31,417 nucleotides of DNA, taken from the NCBI GenBank assembly GCA_036558645.1, contig DATBFG010000060.1, positions 1 through 31,417 on the forward strand. Reading direction: 5' to 3'. The first letter of the stretch is position 1. Every line of letters starts with the position of its first letter. The translations under genes and the position numbers were made by a program. This document shows, in pieces, positions 24,278 to 31,417 of the stretch. Below the pieces are notes generated by a model. It had not been told where the DNA came from, searched no databases, and saw only the letters and a program-made list of their open reading frames with translations. Source of the DNA: DATBFG01 sp036558645 (GTDB taxonomy: Bacteria > Acidobacteriota > Terriglobia > Terriglobales > Acidobacteriaceae).

Positions 24278-25228
24278 CTACTGGACCAGCCACTCCGTGA
24301 GCATATGAGCATGGACCAGAATTGACGGATAGGTGAATACGAGTCCGATTAGAAGTGCAGCCAACGCCGGAACTGCGATCCACCAATATGATCGAGTTTG
24401 AGCCCGCTGGTGAGCCTCATCCCAGGCGAACAGGCGTTGCACGCGCACTCTCAGGCATTCGGCAGAAGATTGGAATAGCGCCGAGGCTAGTTCGGCGGAT
24501 GGTTGAACTTGCGGACACCGGGACAGTTTGACCAGGGCCGCTGCCAAGTCTAATGCGTCTCGAAGACTTCCTGCAGCTTCATCGTCTGCGGCCACCTCGG
24601 CAGCTTGAGACCAAGCGTGATCAAGCGGCTTCATTCCCGGGAAAATCGAAAACTGTAAGAGGAGCTTCTTCAGGTTGTCGCGGGAACGAACGTGGGCTAT
24701 CTCATGTCGCAATGCTATTCCCAACTCTTCGGGAGCCAGAACAGACATCGCTTGTGCTGAGATGAGAACCTTCGAATCGCGCAGTCCAACCACCGTCAGT
24801 GTGGGCGCGTTCTTGCCGGTTAAAAAAACTGGCATGCAGGAACAAGGTTCAAGAGCCTTCGCGCCTTCTAGCCACATCGAGACCAAGCGAGTCGTCCGCT
24901 TTTGCGCATTCAGGGCAGTCTTCAAGCCAAAACCGAAGAGGAACAAGCAGCAAATCGTCAGCATCAAAGGGGCGACACCGACCCATTCATCGCTATGCCG
25001 AGGCTCAAGCAGTATGAACGACGGGACTGTAACGGCAAGAGTGACGATTGCCGCTCCGCAAAGCGGAAGCATGCGTAGCCCAAATAAGAGGTTCGCCGCG
25101 CGGCGCGGGGAAAGCCTGCGGGACAACTCTTCAGCGAACGGCGCAAACCGCGAAACGGTGATCGACAAGATTACGTACAGCAAAAAAAACACGGCCAGAG
25201 AAACGCCAATGCAGCGAGCAGCAAACAT
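24278..25228 (-). CDS. M56-family (BlaR1-like) membrane zinc peptidase
   Basis: A 316-residue membrane protein with helices near 7-27, 52-74, 86-105 and 290-310. Between the third and fourth lies the cytoplasmic gluzincin domain with HEIAH (175-179) and E211 of AAEVAADDEA as probable third ligand. This is the BlaR1/MecR1 transmembrane-peptidase module. The C-terminal penicillin-binding sensor of true BlaR1 is absent, so whatever triggers it acts through the short loops or another protein. In such systems the peptidase inactivates the paired BlaI-type repressor. The start overlaps the blaI-like stop by one base (TAATG), which implies coupled translation. Confidence 0.9.
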   Translation of the reverse strand: MFAARCIGVSLAVFFLLYVILSITVSRFAPFAEELSRRLSPRRAANLLFGLRMLPLCGAAIVTLAVTVPSFILLEPRHSDEWVGVAPLMLTICCLFLFGFGLKTALNAQKRTTRLVSMWLEGAKALEPCSCMPVFLTGKNAPTLTVVGLRDSKVLISAQAMSVLAPEELGIALRHEIAHVRSRDNLKKLLLQFSIFPGMKPLDHAWSQAAEVAADDEAAGSLRDALDLAAALVKLSRCPQVQPSAELASALFQSSAECLRVRVQRLFAWDEAHQRAQTRSYWWIAVPALAALLIGLVFTYPSILVHAHMLTEWLVQ

Positions 25229-25668
25229 TAGTGCCGCTCCTTGTTCTCATGCTCGGCATTCCGCAACTCGCGACGCTTCTGCTCAATCAACTGTTGCAGT
25301 TCATCGAGCGCCTGCGCATCATGTTCGCTGACCGCCTCCACCAGGCATGACAGCGGCACCGTAGAAGGCTCGGACTGAAGAAGGTCTCGGATTACATCGC
25401 CGGCAGCCTGCCTTTGCAACTCCCGCTTACTGTAACGAGGCGAGTACCGGAAAGCCCGGCCCTCGGCAACCCGATTAAGAAGATCCTTCTTGAAGAGCCG
25501 GTCGAGAGTAGTCATTACGGTTGTGTAGGCCAGCTTGAGTTGGCCATCTTCCAGCAACTCGCGAACAGTCGCGTTCTCACATTGCCAGAGCTTTTCAAGA
25601 AGGTCCTGTTCAAGTGGGCCAAGTTGGGTTCTAGGAATTGTACGAAACACGCTGAGTATCCTCGTCAT
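25228..25668 (-). CDS. BlaI/MecI/CopY-family transcriptional repressor
   Basis: A 146-residue regulator. The winged helix covers about 15-85 (LGPLEQDLLEKLWQCENATVRELLEDGQLKLAYTTVMTTLDRLFKKDLLNRVAEGRAFRYSP), with the recognition helix near YTTVMTTLDRL. The C-terminal dimerisation part (95-146) is highly charged, with REL and EHENKERH at the end. Repressors of this family bind as dimers to TACA/TGTA-type dyads and are relieved when a partner M56 peptidase acts. The start is well placed after GGAG at seven bases. The gene overlaps the M56 gene by one base and probably regulates itself; two dyads upstream are candidate sites. The targets could include the divergent secreted protein. Confidence 0.92.
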   Translation of the reverse strand: MTRILSVFRTIPRTQLGPLEQDLLEKLWQCENATVRELLEDGQLKLAYTTVMTTLDRLFKKDLLNRVAEGRAFRYSPRYSKRELQRQAAGDVIRDLLQSEPSTVPLSCLVEAVSEHDAQALDELQQLIEQKRRELRNAEHENKERH

Positions 25669-25745
25669 TTTGCCGCTCCGCCTAGATGCACCGCGAATCG
25701 CCGCGGATAGGCGTCGCTTAGCTTATCAGCAAGTAGCCTCCTCGT

Positions 25746-25761
25746 CCGACAAAAATGTCGG
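25746..25761. promoter_or_regulatory. dyad CCGACA-N4-TGTCGG, candidate repressor site
   Basis: A perfect 16-base inverted repeat with six-base arms and AAAA centre, about 78 bases before the blaI-like start. The ACA/TGT half-sites resemble those of BlaI-family boxes, although the spacer is four rather than two bases. Confidence 0.42.
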
Positions 25762-25787
25762 GGTCCTGGTACAGCAAATGCGGAAAC

Positions 25788-25805
25788 TGTGCAGTGTTTT
25801 GCACA
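25788..25805. promoter_or_regulatory. dyad TGTGCA-N6-TGCACA, candidate repressor site
   Basis: A perfect 18-base inverted repeat. Its centre is 43 bases from that of the CCGACA dyad, about four helical turns, so two dimers could sit on the same DNA face. Assignment to the neighbouring BlaI-type repressor is inferred from position. Confidence 0.4.
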
Positions 25806-26112
25806 CCTTGTAAAAACTGGAAGAAGCGGAGATTTAAAACTACCATGCATAGTACTAATTGGGCTAGAATCATGCGCCGTGCGAGTGACACGTGTTTGTG
25901 TTGCATGCTGCGGAGTTTCCGATGAGAAAGATTTCTGCTGCTGATTCCTACTCTGGATATGTACTTAGGTGGGGATAAATCGCAGAGAGACTTTTCTGAG
26001 CTAGGCGAATCGAGAGGTAATCACGGTAGCGCGGTCCGCAAACCCTCAAGGAAATGAAGCACGATATTTCACCACGGATGCCCAAGTCTTCTCAAACTCC
26101 AAGGAGAATTGC

Positions 26113-27687
26113 ATGAAAAAGGTTTCTATACTGTCGCTAATGATTTGCCTGTCGCTCTGGGTGCTTCCGGCCTCGGCGCAGAAAGTTCAGCGCGGCGCGT
26201 TTGTCATCCACGAATATCACCATGACGTCTCACCGCCGGTTCGCGACCTGGTTTCAAACGACCTGTTCATTGGACATCGCCAGGCACTGTTGTCGCCTAT
26301 ACGCGTACTTGGCGCTGCGGGGAACACAGCGCGAGATCCAGTGGCACAGTATGAAATTCTTCCCGATGTCGCCACCACTAACCTTATAAATATCGACGGA
26401 ATTGGACATACCGGCTTCGCACCGCCTGACACCAACGCATCAGTGGGTGGAACGCAAGTCGTGGAGACGGTAAATCTGAACTACGCCGTCTACGACAAGA
26501 CTACCGGCGCTATCATTAAGGCGCCGACTGCGATCAGCTCCATCTTCTCCGGCTTTGGAGGCACCTGCCAAACCGGAAGCACGAGTGACCCAGTAGTTCT
26601 GTGGGACAAGGCAGCTTCGCGTTGGGTGATCAGCATTTTGGCCTTCACCGGAAACTTTACTTCCACGGAGTGCTATGCCGTTTCAACTTCCACGGACGCC
26701 ACCGGTTCCTACAACCGTTACGGCTTCACCTTCGCCAACGGGCTGCTTGCCGATTTTCCGAAGACCGCAGTCTGGCCGGATGCCTACTACCTTACCTTCA
26801 ACGGTTTTCAGAATGCGGCAACTTTCGTTGGAGCTGAGATGTGCGCCCTTGATCGTACGAAGATGCTGGCGGGCGCAGCCGCCACGGCGGTTTGTTTCCC
26901 TCCGAACCCGATCAACTACAGCGTGCTACCCTCGGATTTGGATGGCCTGACTCCTCCGCCAGCCGGTGCCCCAAATCACCTTCTGGAACTAGATGCGGTT
27001 TCATTTACAAAGCTGGACCAGTTTGATTTTCATGTGGACTTCGTGAATCCCAACAACTCCACATTGACAGGGCCGATCGCGGTTACGATTCCCACCTGGA
27101 CGCAGATCTGCGTCACTCAAGGGCGAGCTTGCATCCCTGAACCGTCTCCGGGCGAGGCGCTAGATGGAAGAGCAGACAAACTGGTGTTCCGATTGGCGTA
27201 TCGCAACTTTGGCGATCACGAGACCATGGTGGTGAACCACGCTGTGAAGCCGGGAAGCGGATCCGCGGTCGCTGCAACCCGCTGGTACGAGTTCCGGTCC
27301 ACGCCACCCGGTGGGGCCTTCACCCTATTCCAATCCGGTACCTTCCAACATCCCAAGTTCAGTGTATGGAATGGCAGCATTGCAATGGATAAAGCGGGGG
27401 ACATCGCTCTGGGCTTGAGCGCTTCGGCCAGTACTCTTGACCCAAGCGTGGTTTACACGGGCAGGATTCCAACAGATGCCCCCGGGAAGATGGAATCGCC
27501 TTTCGTTGTTGTGAAGGGCACTGGAGTACAGACCAACACCTCGAATCGTTGGGGCGACTACTCAACCATGAGCATCGATCCGGCTGATGATTGCACCTTC
27601 TGGTTTGCCCAGGAGTACATCAAGACCACGGGCAGCTTCAACTGGAATACTCGGCTGAACAGTTTCAAGTTCAACCGCTGCCACTGA
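26113..27687 (+). CDS. large secreted protein of unknown function
   Basis: A 524-residue exported protein with a clean signal peptide (MKKVSILSLMICLSLWVLPASAQ) and a strong SD, AAGGAGAA. The mature part is beta-rich. It contains GHTGFAPPDTNASVGGTQVVETVNLNYAVYDK (109-140), a run of aromatic-rich strands, and NRWGDYSTMSIDPADDCTFWFAQEY near the C-terminus (about 482-506). The PPDTN-VG and WGDYS-D elements recur, in my recollection, in bacterial secreted proteins annotated only as hypothetical; a propeller-like fold is plausible. Several cysteines could pair outside the cell. It stands alone, ending in a perfect terminator, and is divergent from the BlaI-type repressor, which may control it. I cannot assign a function. 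Confidence 0.85.
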   Translation: MKKVSILSLMICLSLWVLPASAQKVQRGAFVIHEYHHDVSPPVRDLVSNDLFIGHRQALLSPIRVLGAAGNTARDPVAQYEILPDVATTNLINIDGIGHTGFAPPDTNASVGGTQVVETVNLNYAVYDKTTGAIIKAPTAISSIFSGFGGTCQTGSTSDPVVLWDKAASRWVISILAFTGNFTSTECYAVSTSTDATGSYNRYGFTFANGLLADFPKTAVWPDAYYLTFNGFQNAATFVGAEMCALDRTKMLAGAAATAVCFPPNPINYSVLPSDLDGLTPPPAGAPNHLLELDAVSFTKLDQFDFHVDFVNPNNSTLTGPIAVTIPTWTQICVTQGRACIPEPSPGEALDGRADKLVFRLAYRNFGDHETMVVNHAVKPGSGSAVAATRWYEFRSTPPGGAFTLFQSGTFQHPKFSVWNGSIAMDKAGDIALGLSASASTLDPSVVYTGRIPTDAPGKMESPFVVVKGTGVQTNTSNRWGDYSTMSIDPADDCTFWFAQEYIKTTGSFNWNTRLNSFKFNRCH

Positions 27688-27708
27688 GGTACCAGAAGCC
27701 ACTTTAAG

Positions 27709-27735
27709 GGCGCCTGTGATCCAGGCGCCTTTTTT
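27709..27735 (+). terminator. intrinsic terminator of the secreted-protein gene
   Basis: GGCGCCTG and CAGGCGCC form a perfect eight-base-pair stem with a TGATC loop, immediately followed by six T. It lies 21 bases after the stop codon. Confidence 0.95.
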
Positions 27736-27883
27736 CTTGTCCTACTGGCGTTCGCCATAAACGATAGAAATCGCGTACGGCCAGCGTTAAAATTCACAGG
27801 ATCGTAGTCTTCTTACTCTTGCAATATTCAACCGCTACGGCCGTGAAGTCAGTGTTAGCTTCGAGCTGCGGATAAGGATTCCT

Positions 27884-28942
27884 ATGTCACCAAGATGGAT
27901 CGGCGTTCCCCGTTTGTGCCTAATCTTTTTAGCCATTGCCATTTGCCCTTTACTTGCGATTGCGAAATCGGATCCGGAAGCGAAGACAACCGCAAATGAG
28001 AAAGATAATCTGCCCTCTACCGCCACGCTTCCGAAGTCGTACCCTGTAATCACCGCCAAGGGCCCTTGTCCAGCGTCAAACGCCAAGCCAAAGGCTGCCG
28101 CCAAGGTGGAATGTAAGGTAATCGTGACTCGCGAAGAATTTGAAGCCTTGGTGAATGGCATGAACCCCCACATGGTCAAGGGCGAACGGCAAGTCTTGGC
28201 GAACGCCTACGGGAAAGCTCTAGCTCTCGCCATGGAGGCAACCCGGCGAGGACTTGATCAAGACCCGCGTCTGCAGGCGCAGCTCCGTTATTCCCGCCTC
28301 ATCATGCTGGCTAACGCGACAAGCAAGGAACTCTACAACGATGCCCTGGCAAGTCCGGAGGAGGACGCCGAAAAGTACTATGCGGTTCACAAGCATCTGT
28401 TCGAACGCTTCACCTTCGACCGCATTTACGTCCCCTTGGAAAAACGCTCCGCGGTTGCGCTTGACCCCCAGGGAACCACCACCTCGACCGAAGCGAGCGG
28501 GGACAACCTGCATGAAAAGGACATGAAGGAACTGGCGGAGCAGGCTTATTCGCGTGCTCTAGCCGGCGAAAGCTTCGATAAATTGCAAAAGGAAGTATTC
28601 AAGACTGCTGAAATCAGTACAGAGCCAAACACTAAAGTCGAGGACTTGCGGCGGGGGGACTTGTCGGAGGTGCAGAATGTGATATTTGATCTGGAGCCCG
28701 GAAAGATCTCCCCACTGTTAGTTGACCAAACCGGGTATTTTATTTACAAGTTGGTGTCGAGGACCGTGCCTCCGTTCGATAGCGTGAAGCAACAGGTCAC
28801 CGTGCGAATGCAGAACGATAAGTCCGCAGAGGGTATCAAGAGAATCGAAAAGCTTTCAAAGGCCGAGGTGAACGGCACTTATTTTGAGAAGTACGATCCG
28901 CCTCCACCGGACCCGAACGAACCGGAAACTGACCAGGACTAG
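27884..28942 (+). CDS. exported PpiC/SurA-type peptidyl-prolyl isomerase
   Basis: A 352-residue exported protein with a signal peptide (1-27, ending LLAIAK). A low-complexity lysine/alanine/proline linker extends to about 75. A SurA-like helical chaperone part (about 83-170: TREEFEALVNGMN, NAYGKALALAMEATRRGLDQDPRLQAQLRYSRLIMLANA) follows, then the parvulin domain (about 170-300). The parvulin part is recognisable by RALAGESFDKLQKE, DLSEVQNVIFDLEPGKISPLLVDQTGYFIYKLVSR. A proline-rich acidic tail ends the protein. It is probably a foldase or chaperone for exported proteins. RBS AAGGA sits six bases before the ATG. Its stop lies three bases from the stop of the convergent ABC permease. Confidence 0.9.
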   Translation: MSPRWIGVPRLCLIFLAIAICPLLAIAKSDPEAKTTANEKDNLPSTATLPKSYPVITAKGPCPASNAKPKAAAKVECKVIVTREEFEALVNGMNPHMVKGERQVLANAYGKALALAMEATRRGLDQDPRLQAQLRYSRLIMLANATSKELYNDALASPEEDAEKYYAVHKHLFERFTFDRIYVPLEKRSAVALDPQGTTTSTEASGDNLHEKDMKELAEQAYSRALAGESFDKLQKEVFKTAEISTEPNTKVEDLRRGDLSEVQNVIFDLEPGKISPLLVDQTGYFIYKLVSRTVPPFDSVKQQVTVRMQNDKSAEGIKRIEKLSKAEVNGTYFEKYDPPPPDPNEPETDQD

Positions 28943-28945
28943 CCA

Positions 28946-30607
28946 TCAATTGCGGCAGAGTTCAGCGATGAGCGTTTCCCTCCTGGCCAGCACCATACGG
29001 TCCAGGTGCCTGAGGACAAGGAAATATACCGACAAAGCGATTGCGGCGAGTGGCAGGAACAGCAGCGTCGCAAACCACAAGCTCCCATAGGAATGCACCA
29101 GCGTCAAAGCTAGCGCTCCCAGTCCAAACGTAGCAAGTTGAACGGCGAAGCTGGCGAGTACAGTTGTCCAGGATGCGCGTTGGCGTCCGAACGTGCCGTA
29201 CTCCACCTTCTTCGGTGAATAAACGGAAAGCAAGTTTCCTGCAGCAAGATTCACTGGCAATGCGAAAAGAATCCCGGATATGGTTGCAACACTGACATCA
29301 AATAGCGGGGGTCGGTAGAGCAGGCAGACTGCAATCCAAACAATGATGGTCTCTCCGATGAAGACCACGGTGTGGGATAGATTTTTCGCCGCAACTATGC
29401 GACTGAGTGGCAGGGGTGATACGAAATAAAACTGAACGCCTCCGGCATCGGCGCCGAAGTTGTTGTAGACGAGATTGGTGAGCATCAGGAGCGCGTACAT
29501 CGTGCCTACCGGGAAGGCCAGGGCCGGCATTCTCACCAGGAAACCTTCATTCTCCGGAGCGCCACCGGGCCCTATGCGGAAGATTAGGAGCATGACTACG
29601 GGCATGATCATCGTGAACAGCATTGGCCCGCTGCGCGACAAATAACGAAGTTCCTTTTCGAGCATGGCACCGACCTGAGATGGCAAGCCCGGAACATTCC
29701 ATGCCCTTTTGCGGACCGCCTGACTGCTGGAAGAAACGACGGCGGTTTCGCTCAAATTTTCTCCCTGGTATTGAGCATGCAATCGAACATGCAGCGCCAG
29801 AGCAAAAGCCGCTCCATAGGCGCAAAGGAAAGAAAAGAAAAGCAGTGCTTGCTCGGTAGACTGATTTGCTGTGGCTATGAGTGTTTGGGCAGCCATGCCT
29901 GGAGGAGATACGCGTTGCGCGAGGGTTATCTTTCCGCCGTACCGTTGAAAGCTGGCACTTGAACTCTCCCCATATCGACTAAGTAGTGGACCCACAAATT
30001 GCAGCCCGACTACCATCAAAAAGAAAATAATTCCCAGGACCTCTCGCGAGCGGCGCCTTGCGAGCCAGCGTTCCACCCAGGCAAAGACCAATCGGGCCAG
30101 TAAGATGTTTACGATCGCAAAAGTGAACAGCACCAGGACTGTCCATGGAACCAAAGTCGCTCGTGCGCAAGCGACTCCAACCGTGATTCCGATAAGCCAC
30201 AAAGTGCCGAGGGCCGTCGCAGGATCAAACGATCCGTAGACAAGTTGGATCAGAAAGTACGAGGAATAGCTTAAGGGAAATCGAAGGAAAGTGGACGAGC
30301 CCAGGGTTTCCGTGAAAGCTGTAGCCATTACAGGAAACAATTGCCAAAACATGAACACGGCCCATAAAAGCAGCGGCAAGAATTCAGTCTTTTCCTCGGA
30401 GACGAAGTACCAGGTTGCCCCGCCCAGGGAAATCGCACCTCCGAGCCCGCCGAAAAAAATCACAAAAACCACGATCAGGCGAGAGAGCAGTTCAACGGTA
30501 CCCCGTGTGGAACGAATGGAATTGAAGAATAGCTGCCAGCGCAAGCGTCCAATCGCGAGATACTGATCTCGTGGTCGTGGTCGGCTAACGCTATTCAGCC
30601 CAGCCAC
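28946..30607 (-). CDS. ABC-2-type transporter permease
   Basis: A 553-residue integral membrane protein with about 12 hydrophobic segments, for example RLIVVFVIFFGGLGGAISLGG (about 44-64), LLLWAVFMFWQLFPVMATAF (79-98), and the last pair near 500 and 525. A large soluble loop falls around 190-340. Such permeases pair with an ABC ATPase for export of lipids, polysaccharide or drugs; nothing here fixes the substrate. The GTG start is preceded by AGGAG at five bases. It overlaps the ATPase gene by 13 bases, indicating tight co-expression and assembly as one exporter. Confidence 0.9.
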   Translation of the reverse strand: MAGLNSVSRPRPRDQYLAIGRLRWQLFFNSIRSTRGTVELLSRLIVVFVIFFGGLGGAISLGGATWYFVSEEKTEFLPLLLWAVFMFWQLFPVMATAFTETLGSSTFLRFPLSYSSYFLIQLVYGSFDPATALGTLWLIGITVGVACARATLVPWTVLVLFTFAIVNILLARLVFAWVERWLARRRSREVLGIIFFLMVVGLQFVGPLLSRYGESSSASFQRYGGKITLAQRVSPPGMAAQTLIATANQSTEQALLFFSFLCAYGAAFALALHVRLHAQYQGENLSETAVVSSSSQAVRKRAWNVPGLPSQVGAMLEKELRYLSRSGPMLFTMIMPVVMLLIFRIGPGGAPENEGFLVRMPALAFPVGTMYALLMLTNLVYNNFGADAGGVQFYFVSPLPLSRIVAAKNLSHTVVFIGETIIVWIAVCLLYRPPLFDVSVATISGILFALPVNLAAGNLLSVYSPKKVEYGTFGRQRASWTTVLASFAVQLATFGLGALALTLVHSYGSLWFATLLFLPLAAIALSVYFLVLRHLDRMVLARRETLIAELCRN

Positions 30608-31398
30608 GAAAGCTCCTGATCGAGCGAGCGCGTACCTCCGACAGTACGAAGGAAGATTTGTTCGAGTGTGAGTTTTTCACCCTCGGCCTTTGTACCATCC
30701 ATGGAGGATTTCGATTCCACGCCCGCGCGCAGTTCCTCGAGTGAGCCGTGTGCGACCAAACGACCCTTGTCAATGATTGCGACGTGGCTGCATAGACGTT
30801 CCACAATTTCCAGAACGTGGGATGTGAGAAAAATTGTGGCTCCCCGAGCAATCATTCGTTGCAGCATAGCCTTGAGTGTGCCGGAGGCGATGGCATCCAC
30901 ACCCTCGAAGGGTTCGTCAAGGAAGAGAATTCGTGGACCATGAATGACGGCAGCCGCAAGGGCGAGTTTCTTCTGCATCCCATGAGAGTAGTCGGTAACC
31001 AGCTTCTTGGGCTGATCTGCGAGCTGCATGAAGTCGAGGAGTTCGAAAGTCCGGTTGGATGCGGTGTCGCGGTCCAGACCGTACATGCGGCCGACAAAGT
31101 TCAGGTACTCCGAACCCGTCAGGCGACCGAACAGCGCCATGCCTTCGGGCACTACTCCGATCTGTCGTTTCACTTCAACTGGGTTCTGCGCAAGGTCAAC
31201 TCCCAATATCTCAATTCGACCACTGCTCGCGGCAAGTAAGCCGGTAAGCATTTTGATGGTCGTAGATTTCCCTGCGCCATTTGGCCCAAGGAAACCGAAG
31301 AACTGTCCAGCAGCAACGCGGAGATCAACGTCTTCGACCGCGACCAGCTCACCGAAACGACGAGTCAGATTTTCAGTGGAAATGGCGGGAATATCCAT
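30595..31398 (-). CDS. ABC transporter ATP-binding protein
   Basis: A 267-residue ATPase powering the permease encoded next. Motifs: Walker A GPNGAGKST (38-46), the Q-loop region IGVVPEG with glutamate in place of the usual glutamine (about E85), signature YSHGM (137-141) instead of LSGGQ, Walker B RILFLDEP (156-163), and the H-loop histidine in LTSHVLE. The VPEG and YSHGM forms occur in a known subgroup of ABC-2 exporter ATPases, so I do not read them as loss of function. The residues after about 230 form a short C-terminal tail. The SD is weak. Whether other operon genes lie upstream of the window edge cannot be seen. Confidence 0.95.
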   Translation of the reverse strand: MDIPAISTENLTRRFGELVAVEDVDLRVAAGQFFGFLGPNGAGKSTTIKMLTGLLAASSGRIEILGVDLAQNPVEVKRQIGVVPEGMALFGRLTGSEYLNFVGRMYGLDRDTASNRTFELLDFMQLADQPKKLVTDYSHGMQKKLALAAAVIHGPRILFLDEPFEGVDAIASGTLKAMLQRMIARGATIFLTSHVLEIVERLCSHVAIIDKGRLVAHGSLEELRAGVESKSSMDGTKAEGEKLTLEQIFLRTVGGTRSLDQELSWLG

Positions 31399-31417
31399 GG
31401 AGTTCTCGACTGTAGCA

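Larger units (their letters stand above)
25669..26112. other. divergent intergenic region between the blaI-like and secreted-protein genes
   Basis: This gap of 444 bases has no convincing gene; a 62-codon leftward frame in it has no SD and atypical composition. It carries the two dyads listed separately and the eight-base palindrome TAGTACTA (25850-25857). Toward the right end is the AAGGAGAA ribosome binding site of the secreted-protein gene. No clear sigma-70 promoter stands out in either direction. Confidence 0.5.

Noticed and set aside
24675..25331. A 218-codon frame on the plus strand
   Set aside because: It is antisense to the M56 and BlaI genes, which show intact motifs and a coupled start; it has no domain of its own.
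25718..25906. A 62-codon frame in the regulator intergenic region
   Set aside because: No ribosome binding site, and it covers the dyads; it looks accidental.

Overview
The window looks like a chromosomal segment of an acidobacterium (class Terriglobia / Koribacter-like). The strongest pointer is the leader of nadA. It carries two tandem copies of the CAACA-CCCCG core, with supporting helices, of the NAD+-I (nadA-motif) riboswitch, a class described from Acidobacteria. A VWFA-related acidobacterial-type protein, many secreted propeller and Ig-like proteins, and mostly single-gene or two-gene transcription units fit the same picture. I see no insertion sequence, integrase, phage gene, rRNA, tRNA or CRISPR array; this is ordinary core/accessory chromosome, not an island.

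Left part (1-8.5 kb): the 5' end of a secreted protein gene, a DUF309 gene followed by a DegT-type sugar aminotransferase, an SH3-domain lipoprotein overlapping phosphofructokinase, an Ig-like lipoprotein, a secreted M28 peptidase, a DUF2203 protein, and nadA under its riboswitch. Middle (8.6-16.6 kb): a seven-bladed propeller protein with one cysteine pair per blade and a dyad over its promoter; moaA behind a leader that closely resembles the Moco riboswitch; a GDSL hydrolase; then an electron-transfer module on the minus strand, in the order etfB, two small membrane proteins, etfA, ETF-quinone oxidoreductase.

Right part (16.7-31.4 kb): a 14-repeat FG-GAP secreted protein with a strong intrinsic terminator, two small proteins (a zinc ribbon and a 56-residue basic protein), a YpfJ-type zinc metallopeptidase, a threonine-aldolase-like enzyme, a DUF1223 protein, a VWA protein with a DUF983 gene, a BlaI/M56 regulator-protease pair, a large secreted protein of unknown function with its terminator, a PpiC-type foldase, and an ABC exporter pair running off the right edge.

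Functional themes are NAD and molybdenum cofactor supply (both apparently RNA-controlled), quinone-linked ETF electron transfer, and a large cell-envelope/secretome share. The most worthwhile things to check are the two small membrane proteins inside the ETF operon, the two leader RNAs, the promoter dyads at 10.1 kb and 25.75 kb, a heptanucleotide repeat directly before ETF-QO, and a 26-codon ORF with an ideal ribosome binding site. All calls were made by reading the sequence; no database search was possible.
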